DNA from: Bacillota bacterium
GTDB taxonomy: Bacteria; Bacillota; Clostridia; Acetivibrionales; DTU013
Assembly (NCBI GenBank): GCA_023426125.1
Contig: JAFABI010000100.1
Location: 62,001-126,000 of the forward strand
Direction: 5' to 3'
Length of the DNA stretch: 64,000 nucleotides
Part shown: positions 41,288 to 48,522 of the stretch, piece after piece
How positions within the stretch are numbered: position 1 is the stretch's first letter
Layout of the letters: each line of letters starts with the position of its first letter
Program-made: the position numbers and the translations under genes
The notes under the pieces: generated by a model
Database searches by the model: none
What the model saw: the letters and a program-made list of their open reading frames with translations, nothing else
What the model was told of the DNA's origin: nothing

Positions 41288-41428
41288 GAAAATACGGCTT
41301 ATGCCTGTAGTTTTCTGTAAATGCCAGTCCTGGAGCGAAGAGGCTGGCGCAAACACTTTGCATTTGCAGCTCGCCTATGCAGCCAACATTTGCAGAAAAA
41401 GCACAAGTCATATTTTAAGTGCTCCTAA
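41288..41428. repeat. Palindromic dispersed repeat, family A copy 3 (inverted)
   Basis: Carries the family A core in reverse (TTTGCATTTGCAGCTCGCC) with TTCTGTAAAT and TTTGCAGAAA flanks that pair. The 41262-41578 gap holds this element and the palindrome below, no gene. Confidence 0.65.
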
Positions 41429-41517
41429 ATAAAAGTACCTTCTCAAATTATATGCTCTATTGTCCGGATAATCAAGATGGCATTCCGCTTTTTGAGACAG
41501 CCCCGGCGGGGATAATG

Positions 41518-41546
41518 CCAAAAGGCGGCCAATGGCCGCCTTTGCA
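41518..41546. repeat. AAAAGGCGGCC-AAT-GGCCGCCTTT palindrome, family B variant
   Basis: An 11-bp stem with a three-base loop, about 30 bases after the dpaB stop. It may act as the dpaAB terminator, although the T run is short. Confidence 0.5.
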
Positions 41547-41578
41547 GCAAGCTTACTGTTTGTATTTATCCACAGTGT

Positions 41579-42160
41579 CTACTTTATTAGTATCGGCTGA
41601 AGCTGCTTGCCTTTAAGAGCTTCGAGGATCGTAGGCAGAATCAGCCCATTATTCGCTGACAGCGAATTGCATTTCTTCACCGGATCATCCTGACCAAAAG
41701 GCACAAAATATACATTTTTGGCATTCAGCAGCAAGCCCAGATTTTTGGCATTTGCTCCCAGGCCGTCATTGGTGGAGATTGCCAGCACCAGCGGCTTCCC
41801 ATTTCTTAAATGCGCCTTTGCCGCCATGGTGACAGGCGTGTCGGTAATTCCGTTTGACAATTTGCCCAGCGTGTTTCCGGTACATGGGGCGATGATGAGT
41901 ATGTCCAGCAGCGATTTTGGCCCGATGGGTTCCGCGTCCACGATGGTCTTTACCAATCTTTTACCGGTGATCCCTTCGATCCTTGCCTTCCATTCGTCAG
42001 CCTTTCCAAACTTCGTATCAAATTTATCAACAGCCTCCGAGATGACAGGCATGATGTCGGCACCTTCTGAAACAAGCCTTTCCAGCTCGGGCATCACTTT
42101 CGCGAATGTACAGAATGAGCCGGTCAATGCAAATCCGATTTTCACTCCTTGCAGTAGCAT
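41579..42160 (-). CDS. dpaB: Dipicolinate synthase subunit B
   Basis: Flavoprotein subunit (SpoVFB) of dipicolinate synthase, which makes DPA in the mother cell for the spore core. Features: N-terminal LQGVKIGFALTGSFCTF, then LIIAPCTGNTLGKLSNGITDTPVTMAAKAHLRNG, and NLGLLLNAKNVYFVPFGQDDP. The 193-aa length is normal. The ATG has GGGGG about eight bases upstream. It follows dpaA by three bases; expression by sigma-K is expected from the family. Confidence 0.96.
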   Translation of the reverse strand: MLLQGVKIGFALTGSFCTFAKVMPELERLVSEGADIMPVISEAVDKFDTKFGKADEWKARIEGITGKRLVKTIVDAEPIGPKSLLDILIIAPCTGNTLGKLSNGITDTPVTMAAKAHLRNGKPLVLAISTNDGLGANAKNLGLLLNAKNVYFVPFGQDDPVKKCNSLSANNGLILPTILEALKGKQLQPILIK

Positions 42161-42163
42161 TTT

Positions 42164-43036
42164 TTACACCCCCAACTCTTCCAGGATATTATAGATGGTT
42201 TCCTTAATGAATTTTGCCGCAGTGATGGGCGCTACTTTGCCGGGCAGTGAAAGTGCCCATATTACTTTGATGCCCATGGCCTTTGCCCTTTCGAAATCCA
42301 CGCCTCCGGGTTTTGATGCCAGGTCGATGACCAGGCAGTCGTTTTTCAATTTTCCCAGCATATTCGCATCCAGCATGATATGTGGGACCGTATTGAAAAC
42401 CACATCCATCTGGCCTATATAATCCCCAAGCTCATTTATGTATACGGGCTTGTAGCTGTAGCTCTTTATCCAGGCAATGTCGGAATATTTCCTTGCTTCG
42501 ACAAATACTTTCACCCCGATGCCTTGCAGCATTTTTGCCAACATTTTCCCAATCCTTCCAAACCCCAGGATCAGCGCCCTGCAGTCATGAAGCGTAATCG
42601 GCATTTCTTCCATAGCTATCTGAATTGCACCTTCTGCTGTGGGGATTGCATTTAGAACAGCCATCTCCTCCCTTTCCAGGATGTCAGTGCAATAGACGTT
42701 GTATACGCCGGCCAGATGGATAATTTTGTCACTGATGCGTCCGGCGATAAACAACTGGTTTTTTTTCATTATTTTAAATACTTCGTTTATGTTGATTTTT
42801 TCGGGGTGAAAGGGGGCGTTTACCGTTTCATTGTCATTTGAACAGGGCAGCGGCCCGATGACAATATCCGAATCATCGATGGCTTTCTGAAGATCCTCGC
42901 TTTCAGGTATCCCCAGCTCAAACCCGGCATTTTTAAAACCGTATATATTAACGGAATTTCCATCGGCCAACAACAGATTTGCAAGCTTTACATTCCTCAA
43001 ATCCCCGCCTATAACCGTGAATTTCCTTGCACTCAT
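42164..43036 (-). CDS. dpaA: Dipicolinate synthase subunit A
   Basis: Dehydrogenase-like subunit (SpoVFA) with two Rossmann regions: the N-terminal KFTVIGGDLRNVKLANLLLADG and CRALILGFGRIGKMLAKMLQGIG near residue 150. It acts on 4-hydroxytetrahydrodipicolinate with DpaB. The 290-aa length is normal. GGAGG precedes the ATG. Upstream are about 235 bases before the terminator at 43271 in which I see no gene; no sigma-K promoter was identified with confidence. Confidence 0.96.
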   Translation of the reverse strand: MSARKFTVIGGDLRNVKLANLLLADGNSVNIYGFKNAGFELGIPESEDLQKAIDDSDIVIGPLPCSNDNETVNAPFHPEKININEVFKIMKKNQLFIAGRISDKIIHLAGVYNVYCTDILEREEMAVLNAIPTAEGAIQIAMEEMPITLHDCRALILGFGRIGKMLAKMLQGIGVKVFVEARKYSDIAWIKSYSYKPVYINELGDYIGQMDVVFNTVPHIMLDANMLGKLKNDCLVIDLASKPGGVDFERAKAMGIKVIWALSLPGKVAPITAAKFIKETIYNILEELGV

Positions 43037-43270
43037 TTACGAATCCCTCCAAAGCTGAATCAGTATATAACGTTCAAGACTACTATATTTTATGTTTATT
43101 GAAGATAACAAGTGCTTGTACATTTCACACTTACCCGCTCATCTTGCATGAGATGGTGAAAAATATTGTCTATAAATCATTCATGCGGACGTGATTGCGC
43201 CTCTACACCAGGTATTACCATAAAAATTTTACGCATATGATGCAATCGCGGGGAACAGCAAAAAAAGAGA

Positions 43271-43309
43271 AAACCGGTATTGGCTTTGCGCCTGGTTACC
43301 GGTTTCCTC
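43271..43309 (-). terminator. Strong terminator of the pilus/surface-protein operon
   Basis: On the minus strand AAACCGGTA and TACCGGTTT pair, enclosing GGC-GCAAA-GCC as an inner stem, followed by TCTCTTTTTTT. It lies about 170 bases after the SLH-protein stop. Confidence 0.85.
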
Positions 43310-43460
43310 CCCTTGAGGTGATTGATATGTAGGTGCCTTTATAACACACGCCTGCTTCCACACGAATCGACCTCACAGTGCGGAACAGCGGTATTACCTT
43401 GTTTATACTCCGATAGCGGAGCCGGATTGCCGGTGCCATGCTTTTAAGGCACAATCCCGG
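43310..43460 (-). ncRNA. Possible structured RNA between SLH gene and terminator
   Basis: On the minus strand several helices can nest: an outer GTGCCTT/AAGGCAC (43446-43452 with 43333-43339), a CTCCG-CTAT-CGGAG hairpin (43408-43421), a GGTA-A-TACC hairpin and a longer stem CTGTTCCGCAC/GTGTGGAAGCAG (within 43352-43388). A terminator follows. The segment GGTAATACCGCTGTTCCGCA plus CTGTGA faintly recalls a cobalamin riboswitch core, but other conserved parts are missing. It could be a 3'-UTR-derived RNA, a riboswitch or chance folding. Confidence 0.35.
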
Positions 43461-43479
43461 CATTGTCTGTAAATGCCCT

Positions 43480-44703
43480 TTATTCCTTCAGCTTGATGCT
43501 TCCGTTCTTAACCGACAAAGGTTCAATTGCTTTGCCTTCCGAATCATATATCTCCGGCTTGTCCGATGCGCCGCCCGTAAGGGTCACATCCGTACCCCCG
43601 GCCACATTGGGCTGTAGTTCAAACACTACGGTGAAAATCGTCCCGCTGTCACTTGCAGCTGTAGTATTGTCCCGGGAGCTTACGGTTATATACCCCTTGT
43701 CAGCGGTGCTCAAATCCACATCGGCAGCAACGTCGATATAGCCGCCGGACTTGACGGTTCCTTTGACAACATTAACCGCTTTTGCAAATGCCGGGTCATA
43801 GTTGACCCTGATTTTAAACTGCCCCAGATCCTTCATCCCAAAGGAATATATCTGGAAATAAACCATTTCTCCCAGACCGGCTTTTATATCATACGCAATG
43901 ACACCGTGAGGGTTATAAACGTGAGTTGGTGAGGGCGTTGGCTGAACACCGGGAAAAGGAGTTGGTGATGGCGTTGGCGTCGGCTGGACACCGGGGGCGG
44001 GCGAAGGGCTTTGTCCGGGCCCTGGCCCAGCCGGGCCTTCATCCCCTATCAAATTGGCAAGGATGGTCATTGCCTCCGCTCTTGTTGCATTGCGTGCCGG
44101 GGCGAAAGTCCCGTCCGGATTACCGTTTATCGCTTTCTTCAACCTGTCGATCATAACCGTCTGATAATACCATGCCGTGGGGCTGACATCCGAAAACTTG
44201 CTTACCGTGCCAATCAGGCCGATATTTTCGGAAGTTTCCCAGCCATATGCCCTGCAAATCAGAGCTGCTATTTCCGCCCTGGTGATCGGCCTGCCGGGGC
44301 CAAAGCTTCCGTCTGCGAGGCCGTTTACGATTGAATTGCCGGACAGCCTGTCCAGGTCCTTCCTGAACCAGTCATTGTCCTTGACGTCGCTGAACTGCTT
44401 CACTTTGTCCTGCACCAGATCAAATTGCCTGCACCTGGACAGCAGGGTGACGAATTCCGCTCTGGTCACAGTTTTATTTGGCTGAGCCTCCAGCCTTCCG
44501 TCAACTTCGATCCCTTTTACATACCCTTTGGAAATAAGCAAATTAATCGACTTTTCAGCCCAATGCCCTGCAATATCCTTATAATCTTTGCTTCCCTCCG
44601 GCAGCAAGCCGGTTTCTGCGCTTATGGCGCCAAGCGGCACACATGCCAGCAGTACCATGAAGCAGACAAACATTATAAGCATTCTTGATAGATCTCTTTT
44701 CAT
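43480..44703 (-). CDS. SLH-domain surface protein with cohesin-like domain
   Basis: 407-aa exported protein. Signal peptide about residues 1-29; three S-layer homology domains (about 38-85, 100-145, 158-205; DIAGHWAEKSINLLISKGYVKG, NGLADGSFGPGRPITRAEIAALICRAYGW, NGNPDGTFAPARNATRAEAMTIL); a Pro/Thr/Ser-rich linker (about 212-255); and a C-terminal domain of about 140 residues (GQFKIRVNYDPAFAKAVNV, SGTIFTVVFELQPN, VTLTGGASD...VKNGSIKL) that reads like a cohesin. SLH domains hold the protein on the cell wall; cohesins bind dockerins. It ends the pilus locus. GAGGTG precedes the ATG. Confidence 0.85.
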   Translation of the reverse strand: MKRDLSRMLIMFVCFMVLLACVPLGAISAETGLLPEGSKDYKDIAGHWAEKSINLLISKGYVKGIEVDGRLEAQPNKTVTRAEFVTLLSRCRQFDLVQDKVKQFSDVKDNDWFRKDLDRLSGNSIVNGLADGSFGPGRPITRAEIAALICRAYGWETSENIGLIGTVSKFSDVSPTAWYYQTVMIDRLKKAINGNPDGTFAPARNATRAEAMTILANLIGDEGPAGPGPGQSPSPAPGVQPTPTPSPTPFPGVQPTPSPTHVYNPHGVIAYDIKAGLGEMVYFQIYSFGMKDLGQFKIRVNYDPAFAKAVNVVKGTVKSGGYIDVAADVDLSTADKGYITVSSRDNTTAASDSGTIFTVVFELQPNVAGGTDVTLTGGASDKPEIYDSEGKAIEPLSVKNGSIKLKE

Positions 44704-44743
44704 TTCGCACCTCGTTGTAGTTCAACGCTATTTCGTCTATCTC

Positions 44744-44829
44744 TGTGTCATCACGAGCAAAAGCATGGCGATCTCTTCGCAGGCAACATTTCGTGAGATT
44801 GCTTCGTCGCAGGCTCCTCGCAATGACAG
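44744..44829. repeat. Inverted-repeat element, family C copy 2 (degraded)
   Basis: Ends CTCGCAATGACAG on the right like copy 1; the left end is altered (TGTCATCACGAG). Internal GAGATTGCTTCGTCGC matches the family. It lies between the SLH and VWA genes. Confidence 0.65.
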
Positions 44830-44872
44830 GATCTTTATACATCGTTATAGTAGTTTCGCTTGTTACGTAGTA

Positions 44873-47140
44873 CTAATTAATATCAACAGCCGGTTTTCTT
44901 ACGGTGATGGTCCTTGTCACTGTTCTGTGCTGGGCAGGCGAATCACCGTCGCCGGCATAATCAACCGTTACATTTATCTCAACCGGTGTATTTCCCTGGT
45001 CCTTCAGGCTGATGCCATTCACCGTCCACCGTGAAGGATTGCTGTCGTCAAATGTGGCATATTGGCTATCCGTTCCGTCGATATAGTCGCCGGATATGGC
45101 AAGCCTGCTTTTATACGAATCATCCGGTACCGAGTAGGCCACGTCAAATTGTTTTGTCTGGAAAACAAGCACATCCACGGTTTCAGGAATATCCGCATCC
45201 AGAACATATACCTTTGCGCTTAGGGTTTTTTCCTGCCCGGCCACATTGACTGTAAGGGACAGTTCTACAGGCGTATCCCCTGTTCCCTTAAGCCCTTTGA
45301 TTCTTTTATTTGCCGTATCCACCTGGATGAACGGGGCTTCCTCACTGTTTCCTTCGCCATCATGCGCCCTCTCAACAGACCATCCGGTGATTTGGACATC
45401 CACAGGCGCCGGTGACAGGTTGTCAACCTTAAGGGCAAGAGGTATCCCATCGGCAGTGCCTTGCAGCACATGCATGTCCTTGAGGCTCACATCGACAACG
45501 TTCACATTGCAGTCGGCCGTCGCTTCCCTGTACCACCCGTTTATGGACCGGGTCCTGGCGGTCAGCACGGTTGAACCCACTTCTGTCCCTGTGATGACGG
45601 CGGAATTATTTCCATTGTCTATAATGCTGATCTTTCCAGGGATACTCGCAGTCCACTCAGCCACTCGATTGACATCGGGATTGTTCACTGTCGCAGTCAA
45701 TGTCCTGCTGCTTCCTACCAGCAGCGTGGTGTCTTGCAGCATGGTGATGACAGTGTCCAGAAGATTCACCTCCACATTCTGCTCCACAGTGTTGTACGCA
45801 GTTTCCGATATGACCGTCCCGTCGGGCAGGGAGTATGTGTAATCTATTTCCGTCACGTTTTTTTCAAAAAGCTTCATCCCGTCCGTTGTGGCAAGCACCT
45901 GAATCTGGAAGCTTATATCGGTGTCATCGATCCTGTACACATCATAGTCCGCCGTGGACTCCGCCGCTATACGTTTCAGGGTGGTATCCAGGGGAACGCT
46001 GATCTGGACTCTGTTTTCGCCTTGATAGGTGATTTCCTGAATTGAAAACCCCTTGTCAATGAGAATCTGCCTTGTTTGGTTGTCAATGTCCACCCCGGCG
46101 GGCAGCACATCGGTAAAAACCATGAATGAGAAGGGAATGACATCATCGATCAGATTCTGTATTGCATCATATGCACTGTTAAGGTCAGCCTCCGTGGGGG
46201 CCTTATAGAAGTGCAGCCCGCCGTTGGTCGGTACGGGGTCGGCTCCGGCGCTCGCTCCGATCTGATCCATCCTCTGTTCACGGGTCAATCCGCTATGGTC
46301 GTTAGAGTCGTAAGAGGTATCATTCTGCGCAAAACCGATGATAAAGGTGTTGTAAACTTTATTTGACACCGGATTGGCGGCTTTTATACTCTCCCCTACT
46401 GCCTTTGCATACACATGGCCTTTGGTAAAAATATCATTGGAAGAGGAAAGACTGAGATCTGTGAGGATGGTAGAGTTGTTCACCAGTCCTGCTTCCAAGT
46501 AATAGACCTTATTATTCCGGCCTTCAGACTTGTAAGTGTATCCGCGGGGCTCGCCGTCCGTCATTAGTACTATGTATTTCCTGGCTCCGGCATCTCCTTC
46601 GTTTTTCAGCTTGTAATATGCCACCCGCAGCGCGTCTCCCGTATTGGTGCTGCCTTGCGTGTTCAGCGTATCCACATAGGACCTCAAGGAGTTCAGGCTT
46701 GCGGCATCCGTCATGCTGTAAAAACCGGAAATCGGCTTTGCCGATCCCGCATAGTCGCCATATGGTACGACGATTATTTTGGTTTTGGTATTGTTGAAAT
46801 GTGTAATGAAGTTTTTCGCAGCGGTTTTTGCAATGCTCATCCTGGTTTTGCTTTGATCCGTCGTGCTCTTGCCGTTGACGCCGTACATCATACTGAGGGA
46901 GCAGTCGACAATCACCGCGATCTCCTTTTTGGGCTTGGGCACCCTTATTTTATCCCCGGTGATATGGTAATTGACGGTAAAGTTCCTGCCGATATCCGTC
47001 TCTGTGGTGCTTACTGTCCTGGATATCCTTACCGGCTTCGGATTATCCGCGTAAACCGGCGATATAGCGGGCATTGAAGTTGCGATGGATAGTATGGTGA
47101 GCAAAAAACAAACGATCTTTATCCCTTTGTACCTTCTCAT
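44873..47140 (-). CDS. VWA domain surface protein with Ig-like repeats
   Basis: 755-aa exported protein. Signal peptide about 1-31. A von Willebrand factor A domain (about 75-350) has an intact MIDAS: DCSLSMMYG, with a Thr in NTGDALRVAYYKL and a later MTDGEPRG. The rest is several beta-sandwich (Ig-like, Big2-like) domains, for example TLTATVNNPDVNRVAEW and VTGTEVGSTVLTART-like segments. There is no LPXTG, SLH or membrane anchor. Its place in a pilus operon suggests a pilus-associated adhesin, in the way PilY1 and VWA tip proteins act; this is inference. Confidence 0.85.
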   Translation of the reverse strand: MRRYKGIKIVCFLLTILSIATSMPAISPVYADNPKPVRISRTVSTTETDIGRNFTVNYHITGDKIRVPKPKKEIAVIVDCSLSMMYGVNGKSTTDQSKTRMSIAKTAAKNFITHFNNTKTKIIVVPYGDYAGSAKPISGFYSMTDAASLNSLRSYVDTLNTQGSTNTGDALRVAYYKLKNEGDAGARKYIVLMTDGEPRGYTYKSEGRNNKVYYLEAGLVNNSTILTDLSLSSSNDIFTKGHVYAKAVGESIKAANPVSNKVYNTFIIGFAQNDTSYDSNDHSGLTREQRMDQIGASAGADPVPTNGGLHFYKAPTEADLNSAYDAIQNLIDDVIPFSFMVFTDVLPAGVDIDNQTRQILIDKGFSIQEITYQGENRVQISVPLDTTLKRIAAESTADYDVYRIDDTDISFQIQVLATTDGMKLFEKNVTEIDYTYSLPDGTVISETAYNTVEQNVEVNLLDTVITMLQDTTLLVGSSRTLTATVNNPDVNRVAEWTASIPGKISIIDNGNNSAVITGTEVGSTVLTARTRSINGWYREATADCNVNVVDVSLKDMHVLQGTADGIPLALKVDNLSPAPVDVQITGWSVERAHDGEGNSEEAPFIQVDTANKRIKGLKGTGDTPVELSLTVNVAGQEKTLSAKVYVLDADIPETVDVLVFQTKQFDVAYSVPDDSYKSRLAISGDYIDGTDSQYATFDDSNPSRWTVNGISLKDQGNTPVEINVTVDYAGDGDSPAQHRTVTRTITVRKPAVDIN

Positions 47141-47171
47141 AGATTTCCACTTCCTTTCCTATGAATCTCAT

Positions 47172-48458
47172 TTACTGTATCCCCGAGTAATCATACAGTT
47201 TAATTCCGCTTACCTTCACCACTTCATTGGTTCTTGTAAGGTTGACGATATAGCTGTAGCCGCATTTACCCTCTTTCCCTTCGATTCCGCCCAACGCAGT
47301 GATAAGAGGCGCATTGAAGGTAACGGTATAAACCTTTTGCTTTTTTGTATACCCCGGATGAGGTACGATCTCCATCCCGCTGAATTCTTCCTGCAGCCTC
47401 TCCATCCCGGGCTGCAGCGGGAAGGAGTCATAATCGAACCTGGTACGGTAATCCTCTTTGATGTCCATATAGTCGGCCAATTTTTTTGTATTGTCGTCGG
47501 CAGGCTGGCCGATCAGGGTTAAAAAGCCTTTGAAATCCGGAGTCCCTGCCTGCCATTTTGTATATAAGAGCTTCATGCTCTCGCTGTTGAAGCTTTTGCT
47601 CAGGCTTTTGAAAAATGAAAGTATGACTGCTTTCTCTTCTTCATAGATCTTCTGGTCATTTTCGTTTACATAGGCTTTTCCGTCTTCCGTTTTTGAAATG
47701 TTGAGATACGGGAGCCTGGCGACAAAATCATTATTATAGGTCAGCAGCCTGTTTTCCACCGTGTTCCTGGTGTTTGCCTCTTTGACCGTAACAAGCTTGT
47801 AGGTCCCGTCGTCCTTCCTTGCCTCTACGTCATACCTCGCCTCCATCCTGACATAATCGAGGATTCCCTCGCTTACCGGCTGGTTGTCCTTCTTTTGCCA
47901 CTGCTTCGTCTGTCCGTTGAAACTGTACAACAGATTAAAGTTTTGCTCGTTAACGCATTTTGCAGTAAGATCTATTTTCACATAGTAATAGGAACTGCCG
48001 TTTCTGTTCCCTGCAAAGCCGGAATCGATCAGCAGGGTCTCCTTGGCGTCTTTTTCAGTCTTTTCGTTGGCGGTATAGCCTATGGCAACCAGCCCGTTCA
48101 TTTCCAGATATCTTGGCAGGTGCAGCCCGATTTCGGGGTTCCCTTCCGCCGTGGCTATGGTGGACTTGGCAATGAAGTCCTTTATATTGGGAGGAATTTT
48201 CCCGGCCAGGCTATCGCCCAAATAGCTTTCCACCGGCTGCGCATACAGGCTGGAAAAGTAATCGTTTATAAGGGATTTGACCCGCTGGTCGTCTTCGGTG
48301 CTCAACACTTCCATGTCCCCGCTTTCTGCCGCCACATCTTCAGGCGCCGCTTCTGCCGTCTTCCCCAGCAGGCGGGCAACTGCTTCTGTCGCTCCGCAGG
48401 CACTAAGCACCAACACCAGCGTCAGTATAGTTATGATCACTGTAATTTTTCTTTTCAT
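47172..48458 (-). CDS. Lipoprotein of the pilus locus (428 aa)
   Basis: Lipobox LSAC at about residue 21 follows a typical signal (KITVIITILTLVLVL). The mature part shows no recognised domain; it is mixed alpha/beta with SLINDYFSSLYAQPVESY and a C-terminal YSYIVNLTRTNEVVKVSGI that resemble NTF2-like or DUF-type lipoproteins. GAGGTG precedes the ATG. It lies between the VWA gene and the PilX-like gene on the same transcript and may be a surface component or an assembly factor. Confidence 0.7.
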   Translation of the reverse strand: MKRKITVIITILTLVLVLSACGATEAVARLLGKTAEAAPEDVAAESGDMEVLSTEDDQRVKSLINDYFSSLYAQPVESYLGDSLAGKIPPNIKDFIAKSTIATAEGNPEIGLHLPRYLEMNGLVAIGYTANEKTEKDAKETLLIDSGFAGNRNGSSYYYVKIDLTAKCVNEQNFNLLYSFNGQTKQWQKKDNQPVSEGILDYVRMEARYDVEARKDDGTYKLVTVKEANTRNTVENRLLTYNNDFVARLPYLNISKTEDGKAYVNENDQKIYEEEKAVILSFFKSLSKSFNSESMKLLYTKWQAGTPDFKGFLTLIGQPADDNTKKLADYMDIKEDYRTRFDYDSFPLQPGMERLQEEFSGMEIVPHPGYTKKQKVYTVTFNAPLITALGGIEGKEGKCGYSYIVNLTRTNEVVKVSGIKLYDYSGIQ

Positions 48459-48522
48459 ACCTTCACCTCGTTCATTAATTAGTACTACAGCGTAAACTTC
48501 ATTAATTTATCGGCATTCACCC

